NCBI GenBank assembly: GCA_945860915.1
Contig: CAMARR010000001.1
Location: 223,277-287,276, forward strand
Reading direction: 5' to 3'
DNA from: Candidatus Kuenenia stuttgartensis
GTDB lineage: Bacteria; Planctomycetota; GCA-002687715; CAIWVZ01
DNA: 64,000 nt
Shown: in pieces, positions 27,731 through 34,792 of the stretch
How the letters are laid out: each line of letters starts with the position of its first letter
Numbering within the stretch: the stretch's first letter is position 1
Position numbers and translations under genes: made by a program
The notes under the pieces: generated by a model
Told to the model about the DNA's origin: nothing
The model's database searches: none
What the model saw: only the letters and a program-made list of their open reading frames with translations

Positions 27731-27739
27731 AGGGCGGCC

Positions 27740-27767
27740 ATCCTAAAGCACGCAAGCGGACAGTCAA
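27740..27767 (-). promoter_or_regulatory. Probable nrdJ promoter
   Basis: On the minus strand, -35 TTGACT (complement of 27762-27767) and -10 TAGGAT (complement of 27740-27745) are separated by 16 bases. The predicted start is near 27733, giving a leader of about 160 nt with a hairpin at 27601-27619 close to the ribosome-binding site. No cobalamin-riboswitch box was found in this leader. Two palindromes flank it. Confidence 0.5.
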
Positions 27768-27773
27768 GCCCAA

Positions 27774-27791
27774 GAAAACACCGGTGTTTTC
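27774..27791. repeat. Perfect 18-bp palindrome upstream of nrdJ -35
   Basis: GAAAACACCGGTGTTTTC reads identically on both strands over 18 bases, just upstream of the nrdJ -35. It lies about 59 bases, centre to centre, from the 14-bp palindrome. It is a candidate dimeric regulator site for nrdJ and perhaps for the divergent MetE-like gene, 55 bases away. Confidence 0.45.
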
Positions 27792-27845
27792 GAGGGTTTC
27801 TTGGAATTCGGTTGGGGACCAAGTGAGGGCTTGACAAGTTGCCAT

Positions 27846-28796
27846 GTGAAGCATATCCCCCCGCCCCCCCCATGGCCTCCTCGATTTGCGGCGACTGGAC
27901 ACGGTGGATTGCCGCATTTTGATGCGGATTCCGCCACGGCGCATGTCTCGCTCCAGTACCCAACAGCGCCTTTTCTCCCGGAAATGCCGCTGGCAGGCGA
28001 TCCGCCGCTTCAGGCTCGGCTTTGGGGAGCGAATCACATTCGTGCCCTCGAGTCGACACAAGTCCTGTTGACTCTAGACTTTGCGGGAGTCACACAGTGG
28101 CTTGAATCTGCGGATTCAAGCCACTTGTTCCCTTCGCTTGAGTCCCGTGCCCGCAATCTACCGACCAACTGCGTTCTTGCATTCCACATGCCTGGCCCGC
28201 TCACGGTTCTCGGCTCGGCGACCGGTTTAGAGGGGATACGCCTTTGGGATGTTCTGCCCCTGCGACCACTCTGTGCCCGCGCGATCGGCAGGATCGCGGA
28301 GCAAGTCGTGGGGCGCCTTCAATCGATGGGCCACTCGCCGCTGGTGGTACTGGACGAACCCCTCGCCTGCAGCCTCGACGCCGCAAACCCCGCAAATCTC
28401 TACCTACTGGAAGAGGCGTTTGGCCCTGCGCGACGACTAGCCGCGCGAGTCGGTGTTCACTGGTGTTGCCCACCACCTCTCGACGTTCTGCTCAACGTGG
28501 ACCTTGACTACGCATCGATCGATCTCGTCCGCTTTGGCGACCTTGTGCGCACGCGTCGCCGGACACTCGAGCGATGGCTTGCGCGCGATCGCGTGCTCGT
28601 TCTCGGAGTAATCGACGCTGCAGACCCGGCTTCGGACGCTCTCGCAAGGGAACGCATTGCTGCTCTTTGCCTGCCAAGGGAATCGGCTATCCTCGTCGCG
28701 CCGACGTGCGGAACATCGACGTTCCCGCTTGCAAGAGAAGTTGAGATCGCGCGCAAACTCAATGACCTCGCGACGTCGCTGAAGGAATCATCATGA
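27846..28796 (+). CDS. MetE/UROD-like protein of unknown function
   Basis: About 316 residues of the methionine synthase (cobalamin-independent)/uroporphyrinogen decarboxylase-like superfamily. Its opening GHGGLPHFDADSATAHV and PTAPFLPEMPL match the G-x-G-S-L-P-H-x-D and P-F-x-P-x-L-P pattern of that group. The C-terminal APTCGTSTFPLAREVEIARKL resembles the zinc-Cys segment of MetE, with a possible zinc-binding Cys in PTCGTST. The start is unsure: GTG 27846 is given; TTG 27801 would add 15 residues. It overlaps the adenosyltransferase gene by four bases, so a corrinoid or methyl-transfer link is plausible, but no reaction can be named. Confidence 0.6.
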   Translation: MKHIPPPPPWPPRFAATGHGGLPHFDADSATAHVSLQYPTAPFLPEMPLAGDPPLQARLWGANHIRALESTQVLLTLDFAGVTQWLESADSSHLFPSLESRARNLPTNCVLAFHMPGPLTVLGSATGLEGIRLWDVLPLRPLCARAIGRIAEQVVGRLQSMGHSPLVVLDEPLACSLDAANPANLYLLEEAFGPARRLAARVGVHWCCPPPLDVLLNVDLDYASIDLVRFGDLVRTRRRTLERWLARDRVLVLGVIDAADPASDALARERIAALCLPRESAILVAPTCGTSTFPLAREVEIARKLNDLATSLKESS

Positions 28797-29359
28797 GTAT
28801 CGCTACACGCACGGGTGACGATGGGTGGACCGGGCTGTTCGGAGCGGGGCGCGTTCGCAAGGACCACCTCCGCGTCGATGCGTACGGAGATGTGGACGAG
28901 CTCAACGCATTCCTCGGACTACTCCGGTCTGAAAGCCTAGACCCTCAGATTGACGCACTTCTAGACGCGATTCAGTCAAGCCTATTTGATCTCGGGGCAG
29001 AGCTCGCAACTCCCCGTGATGGAAATCCGATGGCCAAGCACGTTGCCCCATTTGGCGACTCCATGGTTGCGACCCTCGACGCTGCACTGGCGACTTACGA
29101 AGACGCGCTCCCGACGATGACACACTTCATCTTGCCGGGTGGCTCCCGAGGTGCTTCGTTGTTCCATGTTGCCAGGACCGTCGCGCGCCGCGCCGAGCGC
29201 CGCGTCGTTACACTCTCGCATCATGAGCCGGTTCCCGAGTCTTGCATTCGCTATCTGAATCGACTCTCCGATCTGCTGTTCATTCTCGCGCGTCGCGAAA
29301 ACCACGTTCGTGGAGTTGCAGACTCGAAGTGGGTTCCGACACCCGTACCGAAGGACTAA
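28793..29359 (+). CDS. PduO-type cob(I)alamin adenosyltransferase
   Basis: 188-residue PduO-type adenosyltransferase that makes adenosylcobalamin from cob(I)alamin and ATP. The N-terminal ATP-binding motif TRTGDDGWTGLFGAGRVRKD is characteristic, followed by DELNAFLGLLR and the C-terminal LNRLSDLLFILAR. It is coupled (ATGA) to the MetE-like gene and supplies the cofactor needed by the neighbouring nrdJ. In the family it acts in the cytosol as a trimer. Confidence 0.94.
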   Translation: MSIATRTGDDGWTGLFGAGRVRKDHLRVDAYGDVDELNAFLGLLRSESLDPQIDALLDAIQSSLFDLGAELATPRDGNPMAKHVAPFGDSMVATLDAALATYEDALPTMTHFILPGGSRGASLFHVARTVARRAERRVVTLSHHEPVPESCIRYLNRLSDLLFILARRENHVRGVADSKWVPTPVPKD

Positions 29360-29363
29360 TGCC

Positions 29364-29777
29364 GTGCATTCCTTCGATGTGCATGTGAGGTCCTACGAGA
29401 TTGACGGCTACGGCCATGTCAACAACGCCGTATACCAACAGTGGTTCGAGGAAGGACGTGAGCGTTTTCTCAGAACCAAGGGCCGCGACTACGATTGGTA
29501 TCCGAGAGAACTCGGGCTCATGGTCGTGGTGGCCCGTAACGAAATCGACTTCCTGATCGGCGCAAAACGCGGCGACTCGGTGAAAGTCACAACTCGGCTC
29601 GAAGCCATCGGCAACAAGAGTTTCACGTTCCGGCACCAAGTGATCCGAGCTGATGGAGCTCTTCTGGTGCAGGGAAAAACCGTGATGTGCTTTGCCCATG
29701 CGGGTCGCTCTGTCATCGTGCCAAGCGATTTCCGGGATCTCTATCTCCCTGAACCCGAGGCCATTCCGGGCGCATGA
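29364..29777 (+). CDS. 4-hydroxybenzoyl-CoA thioesterase-family acyl-CoA thioesterase
   Basis: 137-residue hotdog-fold thioesterase. The catalytic Asp is in SYEIDGYGHVNNAVYQQWFEE, the family signature near the N-terminus. GTG at 29364 is chosen: AAGGA lies about 10 bases ahead and it begins right after the adenosyltransferase stop. The substrate acyl-CoA is unknown. It is the third gene of the divergent unit. Confidence 0.8.
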   Translation: MHSFDVHVRSYEIDGYGHVNNAVYQQWFEEGRERFLRTKGRDYDWYPRELGLMVVVARNEIDFLIGAKRGDSVKVTTRLEAIGNKSFTFRHQVIRADGALLVQGKTVMCFAHAGRSVIVPSDFRDLYLPEPEAIPGA

Positions 29778-29960
29778 CATCCTGTATCGTCTTTGATGCG
29801 TCGAACCGCGTGGTCCGATACTGATTCTTCGCCGCCAAAGACGACGAGGCGCTGGGCGCGCTCTTTTATCGGTGGGCGCAGACCGGTGCCCCCGCACGAA
29901 ACGGAGGTCGCCGATGCGGCCCAACCCATGCTTGGAGTTATTCGTGGCCGTTTTTTTGAA
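29778..29960. other. Intergenic region without clear genes
   Basis: 183 bases after the thioesterase gene. A run of seven T at about 29951-29957 follows GGCCG and may help end plus-strand transcription. No convincing protein is encoded; the open frames here are chance. Confidence 0.4.
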
Positions 29961-30133
29961 TCAGATCCTTTCCCTGCGGTACAGCACCATCAAGCCGACG
30001 ACAAACCCCGTCGCCCCGATCTTCCGAGTCCTGAATGATTCGATAATCCAGTTTCCTATCAGTAAACACTCGCCCCCATCATGGTGACGAGTTTGATGTG
30101 GGAGGAATAGGTATGCCCCTTGTTGTCTTGCAA
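29961..30133 (-). pseudogene. Small two-helix membrane protein with a frameshift
   Basis: On the minus strand, from a TTG at 30131-30133 (AGGGGA-type Shine-Dalgarno eight bases ahead) the frame reads QDNKGHTYSSHIKLV and ends at a TGA at 30059-30061 just after MMGASVY. If one base is re-read at about 30064, the frame continues LLIGNWIIESFRTRKIGA and MVLYRRERI to a TGA at 29961-29963. The joined product, about 58 residues, has a polar N-terminus, two hydrophobic stretches and a basic end, like many small phage- or plasmid-associated membrane proteins. It is either a pseudogene, a sequencing error in a T-run or a -1 frameshift site. Confidence 0.38.
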
Positions 30134-30160
30134 TAGCTCTTCCCCTTTCCGCCTTTTTCC

Positions 30161-30173
30161 TATAATCCCCTCA
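30161..30173 (+). promoter_or_regulatory. -10 element placed for a leaderless mRNA
   Basis: A consensus TATAAT (30161-30166) ends six bases before the ATG of the DUF2177 gene, so transcription would begin at or next to the start codon. No Shine-Dalgarno is possible in such a short leader. A -35 is not obvious. Confidence 0.5.
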
Positions 30174-30571
30174 TGCTCAAGATCCTTCCTCTCTTCGCAC
30201 TGACGCTCGCGATGTTTGCGGTGATCGATGGGCTCTTTATCAATTTCGTGGCGCTTCGGTGGTATCGCGAGTACCTGCCGCATCTGATCTCGGGGACCTT
30301 TTCGATCGCACCAGCGGTGCTTTTTTACCTCGTCTACATCAGCGGTCTGCTCTATTTCGTGATCATGCCAGCGCTCGCGAGTGGCACTCCGGTGTCGGAT
30401 GTGTTTGTGCGAGGATTCCTCCTCGGGCTCTTCGCGTATGCGACCTATGACCTCACTAATCAAGTCCTCCTCCGCGACTGGCCGTGGTTTATCACTCTCA
30501 CCGACATCGCATGGGGCGCCCTCGTGACGGGCACAGTCGCGAGTGCGGTGGTGGCGGTGATGAAGAACTAG
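30173..30571 (+). CDS. DUF2177 family membrane protein
   Basis: 132-residue integral membrane protein with four hydrophobic segments (about 3-26, 43-66, 75-95 and 105-128). It fits DUF2177, including FAVIDGLFINFVALRWY near the N-terminus and the FAYATYDLTNQVLLRDWP loop. The function of the family is unknown. It stands alone between the thioesterase and the leucine operon, with a probable leaderless start, a hairpin just after its stop and a frameshifted small gene before it; together these suggest a recent import. Confidence 0.8.
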   Translation: MLKILPLFALTLAMFAVIDGLFINFVALRWYREYLPHLISGTFSIAPAVLFYLVYISGLLYFVIMPALASGTPVSDVFVRGFLLGLFAYATYDLTNQVLLRDWPWFITLTDIAWGALVTGTVASAVVAVMKN

Positions 30572-30581
30572 AACCTCTGGA

Positions 30582-30599
30582 GACGCGATTTATCGCGTC
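30582..30599. terminator. Perfect hairpin after the DUF2177 gene
   Basis: GACGCGAT (30582-30589) and its complement (30592-30599) form a perfect 8-bp stem with a two-base centre, 10 bases after the DUF2177 stop. No T-run follows, so it may be a terminator, or a copy of a dispersed palindromic element of the GACGCGAT/ATCGCGTC kind. Confidence 0.45.
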
Positions 30600-30640
30600 G
30601 CTTGGGAGGGTGTTAGAAAAAAAGCCAACGAAAAGAGGAA

Positions 30641-30681
30641 GTGAAGAGTGGATTTTTTAGTCCATCGGGACTTCGCTTCAC
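30641..30681. terminator. Hairpin with T-run between DUF2177 and the Rieske gene
   Basis: GTGAAG (30641-30646) pairs with CTTCAC (30676-30681), and TGGA (30649-30652) with TCCA (30661-30664), around a run of six T (30653-30658). The structure is imperfect. It lies between convergent genes (DUF2177 on plus, Rieske on minus) and may end one or both transcripts. Confidence 0.35.
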
Positions 30682-30773
30682 AGGAAACCTCACCCCCGCC
30701 TCGCCTCATAGGAGATCGTCGGAGCTCGTGCACTGAACGGGCTTCGAGGAGTATTGTAAGAAGACGCCGATCT

Positions 30774-31079
30774 TTACCCTTTTATCTGAACTCGGCCTTC
30801 AACGATCTCGCAACGATGAGTCGCGACCCCCACCCCCGGTGCGTACTGACCCGATTTGAGTTCGAACGCCCATCCGTGCCAGGGACAAACGAGGCAACCA
30901 TCGGAGACCCAACCCTCCGCAAGAGGTGCACCTCGATGCGGGCAGGTTCCATCCAAGACATGCACTTTGCCTCGATGAGAAACAACAACGAGATCCCGGC
31001 CGTCGGGCGTCTTTGCCGCGACGGGCTTCCCGTCTTCCAGTCCGCTCGCGTCGCAAATCGAATTGAGATTCGCCATCAT
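30774..31079 (-). CDS. Rieske-type [2Fe-2S] protein at end of leucine operon
   Basis: 101-residue soluble Rieske ferredoxin. Both cluster motifs are present: TCPHRGAPLAEG (Cys-x-His) and VCPWHGWAFE (Cys-x2-His). It lacks the oxygenase partner domain, so it is a single-domain electron carrier. The start at 31079 overlaps the HMG-CoA lyase stop (ATGA), placing it firmly in the leucine operon. Its partner is unknown; an electron route for an acyl-CoA dehydrogenase or for an aromatic or steroid oxygenase are both guesses. Confidence 0.88.
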   Translation of the reverse strand: MMANLNSICDASGLEDGKPVAAKTPDGRDLVVVSHRGKVHVLDGTCPHRGAPLAEGWVSDGCLVCPWHGWAFELKSGQYAPGVGVATHRCEIVEGRVQIKG

Positions 31080-31984
31080 CCACCGTTCCTTGTGCACGCC
31101 GCTTTGTAGGCTTGCGCTGCGCGGCCACCCACGGCGCGTCCAAGGTGAGTTTCCATCGCCGATGCCGCCGACACAACCGCTCCGAGATCAATGCCTGTCC
31201 TGATGCCAAGCGCATCAAACAGCGCGACGAGATCTTCGGTGGCGACATTCCCGCCTGCTCCCGGCGCGAATGGACAACCGCCTAGCCCGCCGGCTGACGC
31301 GTCGAACACACGGACACCTGCTTCGAAGGCAGCTAGCGTATTCGCCACCGCAAACCCCCACGTGTCGTGAAAATGCCCAGCGACACGATCAAGGATGCCC
31401 TCCGCGCGGCAAGCATCTAGGAGTCGCCGAACGTCCGGTGGAACAGCTTTTCCGATCGTGTCGCCGAGGCTCACCTCGCGGCAGCCCAAGTCGAGCAAAC
31501 GCCGAGCGAGCGAGGCGACGATTCGTGGCTCAACTCGCCCCTCATAGGGACAGACGATTGCGGTCGAGACGTAGCCGCGCACCGGAACTCCATCCGCGCG
31601 CGCACGTTCAAAGACCGGCAAAAATCGCGCGAACGACTCTTCGATAGACGCGTGAATGTTGCGTTGGTTGAAAGTCTCGGAAGCGGCGGTGAAGACGGCC
31701 ACCTCGTCCGCGCCCGCGACCTTTGCCGCGTCATAGCCCTTCTCATTGGGAACGAGCGCCGAGTAGGTCACACCTTCTTTGCGCGCAATTCCAAGAAGCA
31801 CGGCAGTTGAGTCCGCGAGTTGAGGGATGGCCTTCGGCGAGACAAATGCCGTCGCTTCGATTCGACGAATTCCGGCACCGGCTAGCGCCTCGATGAAGCG
31901 GATCTTCGCGCCGGTTGGAACGGGCGCCTTCTCGTTTTGTAGACCATCCCGCGGGCCGACCTCGACGAGGGTCACTTCGGTCAT
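31076..31984 (-). CDS. mvaB: Hydroxymethylglutaryl-CoA lyase
   Basis: 302-residue TIM-barrel lyase splitting 3-hydroxy-3-methylglutaryl-CoA into acetyl-CoA and acetoacetate, the last step of leucine breakdown. It opens VTLVEVGPRDGLQNEKA, contains the ATAFVSPKAIPQLAD strand, and ends with the signature GGLGGCPFAPGAGGNVATED holding the catalytic Cys. ATGA couplings link it to the biotinyl carrier upstream and the Rieske gene downstream. Confidence 0.94.
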   Translation of the reverse strand: MTEVTLVEVGPRDGLQNEKAPVPTGAKIRFIEALAGAGIRRIEATAFVSPKAIPQLADSTAVLLGIARKEGVTYSALVPNEKGYDAAKVAGADEVAVFTAASETFNQRNIHASIEESFARFLPVFERARADGVPVRGYVSTAIVCPYEGRVEPRIVASLARRLLDLGCREVSLGDTIGKAVPPDVRRLLDACRAEGILDRVAGHFHDTWGFAVANTLAAFEAGVRVFDASAGGLGGCPFAPGAGGNVATEDLVALFDALGIRTGIDLGAVVSAASAMETHLGRAVGGRAAQAYKAACTRNGG

Positions 31985-32487
31985 GGCTTGTCTCGGGGCT
32001 CAAGTGTCACGAGCAAAGCACCTAGCTCGACCAATCCCCCGCGCTCCGCGTGAACGTGAACCACCGTCATGGCGGCCGTGGCCTTCATGCGATGCTCCAT
32101 CTTCATGGCCTCAAGAACCACGAGTGTCGCCCCGGCCTCCACCTGGTCGCCGGCCTTCACGGCAACGTCGACAACTTTGCCTGTCATCGGTGCGCGAACT
32201 TCACGATCTCCCGCGCCCGGCCCGGAGGATCGGGCTGGATCGTCCGCTCGGAATTCGTGCACGACTCCTAGGTGGCAGATCAAGATTCGCTGACCGTCCA
32301 CCACGATGTGAACGCGGCTACGCCCCTCAGGAGTCTGAAGCACCCACCCCCCTGAATCGTCCCTTGACAACGAAACGGCCACCTCTGCCGCGCCGTCCAT
32401 AGCCACCAGCAACTGGTTGCCGCGCGGTCGCGCCGCAAGTCGTCGTGTCGTTCCACCCTCGTTGTATCGCACGTCGATGGGCTTCAT
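31981..32487 (-). CDS. Separate biotin carboxyl carrier subunit of acyl-CoA carboxylase
   Basis: 168-residue protein. The N-terminal half (about 1-90) looks like the small beta-barrel that links biotin carboxylase to carrier in acyl-CoA carboxylases, and the C-terminal half (about 98-165) is a biotinyl domain with the attachment lysine in VLEAMKMEH. In most methylcrotonyl-CoA carboxylases these parts are fused to the alpha subunit; here they are split off. It overlaps both neighbours by ATGA, so all subunits are probably made together. Confidence 0.9.
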   Translation of the reverse strand: MKPIDVRYNEGGTTRRLAARPRGNQLLVAMDGAAEVAVSLSRDDSGGWVLQTPEGRSRVHIVVDGQRILICHLGVVHEFRADDPARSSGPGAGDREVRAPMTGKVVDVAVKAGDQVEAGATLVVLEAMKMEHRMKATAAMTVVHVHAERGGLVELGALLVTLEPRDKP

Positions 32488-33998
32488 TCGGCGGACCTCC
32501 GCACTAAACGAAACCCATCCGTCGCATCAAATGGAGAAGGGGACTTCGGGGACTGGCCTTGGGATCCGCTCCTAACTGAATCAGATCTCCCGGCACTCAG
32601 AAACGCCGCGAGCGCATACCACACAGAATCAGGAGCGCTTGGCTGCAACCAGGGTCGTTCTGCCAACTCACGCTCGGCCCACGTGGTATCGAGCGTGTGG
32701 TTGATGAACGGATCAGAATTCAACACGTCCAACACCCACGCCGTATTTGTCCGAACGCCAAGGACAACCGTTTGTCGCAGCGCATCGATGAGCCGTAGCC
32801 GAGCTTCCTCACGGTTCGCGCCATGCGCGATGATCTTCGCAATCATCGGATCATAGAATCCGGTGACCTCCATCCCATCGATGGCACACGCGTCGACCCT
32901 GATTCCTGGCCCTGCTGGGAGCTTCACCCGACGCAATAACCCTGGCTGCGGAAGAAACCCGCTCGCGGGGTCCTCGGCATAGAGCCGGAATTCCATAGCA
33001 TGGCCATAGGAAGCAATGGCGTCTTGAGTCAATGTAAGTTTTTTGCCAGCCGCGATCGCAAACTGCCACCCCACGAGGTCGACCCCTGTCACTTCCTCGG
33101 TCACTGGGTGCTCGACCTGCAGGCGGGTGTTCATTTCAAGGAAGTAGAACGCGCCGTCCGGCGCCAGAAGAAATTCGGCGGTTCCCGCATTGGCGTAACC
33201 AGCGGCCTTCGCAACTGCGACACCCATGGCGAGAACGGATGCCCGTGACGTCGCGTCGATCGAGGGCGACGGACATTCCTCAATCACCTTCTGGTGCCTT
33301 CGCTGAAGAGAGCAGTCGCGTTCGAGCAACGCGACTACATGACCAAAGTGATCCCCGAGAATCTGAACTTCAATGTGGCGGGCGCGTTCGATGCAGCGTT
33401 CTAAGATGAGGCGACCATTCCCGAAGGACGACTCTGCTTCACGACGGGCGGATGCGATGGCATCAGCGAGTCCCGCCGGGTCGAGCACTTTGCGCATGCC
33501 CTTGCCGCCGCCGCCTGCCGAAGCCTTGACTAGCAGCGGGAATCCAATCCGATTCGCTTCCCGCACGAGCGTCGCGTCGTCGTCAGGCCCTTCGTATCCA
33601 GGAACGGTCGGCACCCCTGCCGCTTTCGCAACTTCGCGGGCTCGACGCTTATCACCGACCGCCTCGATGGAGTCGGGCGGCGGACCAATCCAAGTTAGAC
33701 CCGCAGCGATCACCGCCCTCGCAAACGATGCGTTCTCAGAGAGGAACCCGTAGCCTGGGTGAATCGCGTCGGCCCCCGTCGCCTTCGCGGCGGCGAGGAT
33801 TTTGTCCGGATCAAGATAGGACAGGCGCGCTTCCGGAGGACCAATTGCGACCGATATGTCCGCTTCAAGCACGTAAGGCGACTGAGCATCAGCCTCCGAG
33901 AAGACCGCGACTGACTCGATGCCGCGGACCCGAGCGGCTCGGATCACCCGGCGCGCGATTTCGCCTCGATTGGCAATCAACACACGTCGGAGAGTCAT
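32484..33998 (-). CDS. mccA: Biotin carboxylase subunit (methylcrotonyl-CoA carboxylase type)
   Basis: 504-residue biotin carboxylase that charges the biotin carrier with CO2 using ATP. It opens LRRVLIANRGEIARRVIRA; the ATP-grasp glycine loop is KASAGGGGKGMRKV; the catalytic EMNTRLQVEHPVTEE is intact. It lacks the fused biotinyl domain, which is on the next gene. The ATG at 33998 overlaps the hydratase stop as ATGA. Substrate specificity (methylcrotonyl-CoA) is inferred from the operon. Confidence 0.92.
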   Translation of the reverse strand: MTLRRVLIANRGEIARRVIRAARVRGIESVAVFSEADAQSPYVLEADISVAIGPPEARLSYLDPDKILAAAKATGADAIHPGYGFLSENASFARAVIAAGLTWIGPPPDSIEAVGDKRRAREVAKAAGVPTVPGYEGPDDDATLVREANRIGFPLLVKASAGGGGKGMRKVLDPAGLADAIASARREAESSFGNGRLILERCIERARHIEVQILGDHFGHVVALLERDCSLQRRHQKVIEECPSPSIDATSRASVLAMGVAVAKAAGYANAGTAEFLLAPDGAFYFLEMNTRLQVEHPVTEEVTGVDLVGWQFAIAAGKKLTLTQDAIASYGHAMEFRLYAEDPASGFLPQPGLLRRVKLPAGPGIRVDACAIDGMEVTGFYDPMIAKIIAHGANREEARLRLIDALRQTVVLGVRTNTAWVLDVLNSDPFINHTLDTTWAERELAERPWLQPSAPDSVWYALAAFLSAGRSDSVRSGSQGQSPKSPSPFDATDGFRLVRRSAE

Positions 33999-34789
33999 GA
34001 GGTTCTCCGATCCCATGCGGGAGATCGCTTCTCGATGAAAGCCGCGAGACCCTCGCGAGCTTCAGGCAATCCCCGAACTTCGGCGATCTCGTTGGCCAAC
34101 CACCCGAGAAGATCTGAGCCCGAGCGACGCCGAACTTCAGCCGGAAGCCGCTTGGCGCGACGCGACGCAAGGGGTGCTACGCCGCGAGCATCACGCGCGA
34201 ACGACATCGCGCGCTCCTTGGCCATCCCCTCGGGAACAACTTCGGTGACAAGTCCAATCGATTTGGCAAATTGCGCGTCGAATATCGATCCTGACGCGAA
34301 CAGGCCCCTCGCTGCGCGCTCGCCAATCGCCGGGACCACAAACGCCGAGATGACGGCGGGAATGATCCCTAACCGCACTTCCGTAAATCCGAATTTGCAG
34401 CCGTCCTCGGCGATGCAAAGATCCGTCGCTGCGGCAAGCCCTGCGCCTCCACCAAGCGCTGCACCGGTGACGGCTGACACGGTGAGGCACGGAATGGCTG
34501 CCAACGCTGAGAACATGTCCGCGAGTTTCTGGGCATCGACCCGATTACCCACCGCGTCACGGGTGGCCGCCTCGCGCATCCAGCCCACGTCGGCTCCGGC
34601 GCAGAAAGTCTTCCCCTCGCCGAGGAGGACAACCGCACAAAGTTCCGGATCTGCGCCGAGCGTTGTGAACGTGGCGGTCAATTCAGCGATCATGGCGGCG
34701 TTGAACGCGTTGCGAACGTCCGGCCGCGCAAGCGTCACGAGGGCAACGCCTGCATCAATCTCGACATGGTGAGTCGTCTGGGCGGTCAC
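33995..34789 (-). CDS. Enoyl-CoA hydratase, probably methylglutaconyl-CoA hydratase
   Basis: 264-residue crotonase-fold enzyme. The oxyanion strands read GKTFCAGADVGWM and GALGGGAGLAAATDL, the normal family pattern. Sitting between the two carboxylase subunit genes and upstream of HMG-CoA lyase, it fits 3-methylglutaconyl-CoA hydratase, the fifth step of leucine breakdown. ATG 34789 lies four bases after the mccB stop. The substrate is an inference from the operon. Confidence 0.86.
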   Translation of the reverse strand: MTAQTTHHVEIDAGVALVTLARPDVRNAFNAAMIAELTATFTTLGADPELCAVVLLGEGKTFCAGADVGWMREAATRDAVGNRVDAQKLADMFSALAAIPCLTVSAVTGAALGGGAGLAAATDLCIAEDGCKFGFTEVRLGIIPAVISAFVVPAIGERAARGLFASGSIFDAQFAKSIGLVTEVVPEGMAKERAMSFARDARGVAPLASRRAKRLPAEVRRRSGSDLLGWLANEIAEVRGLPEAREGLAAFIEKRSPAWDRRTS

Positions 34790-34792
34790 ACA

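Noticed and set aside
27575..27733. Cobalamin riboswitch in the nrdJ leader
   Set aside because: I looked for the B12-box pattern and saw none; only a short hairpin at 27601-27619 is present.
27801..27845. Extended TTG start for the MetE-like gene and a TTGACA at 27831 as its promoter
   Set aside because: The TTGACA would lie inside or only 15 bases before the start, and family similarity begins near residue 30 of the longer form. GTG 27846 is kept, with low confidence.
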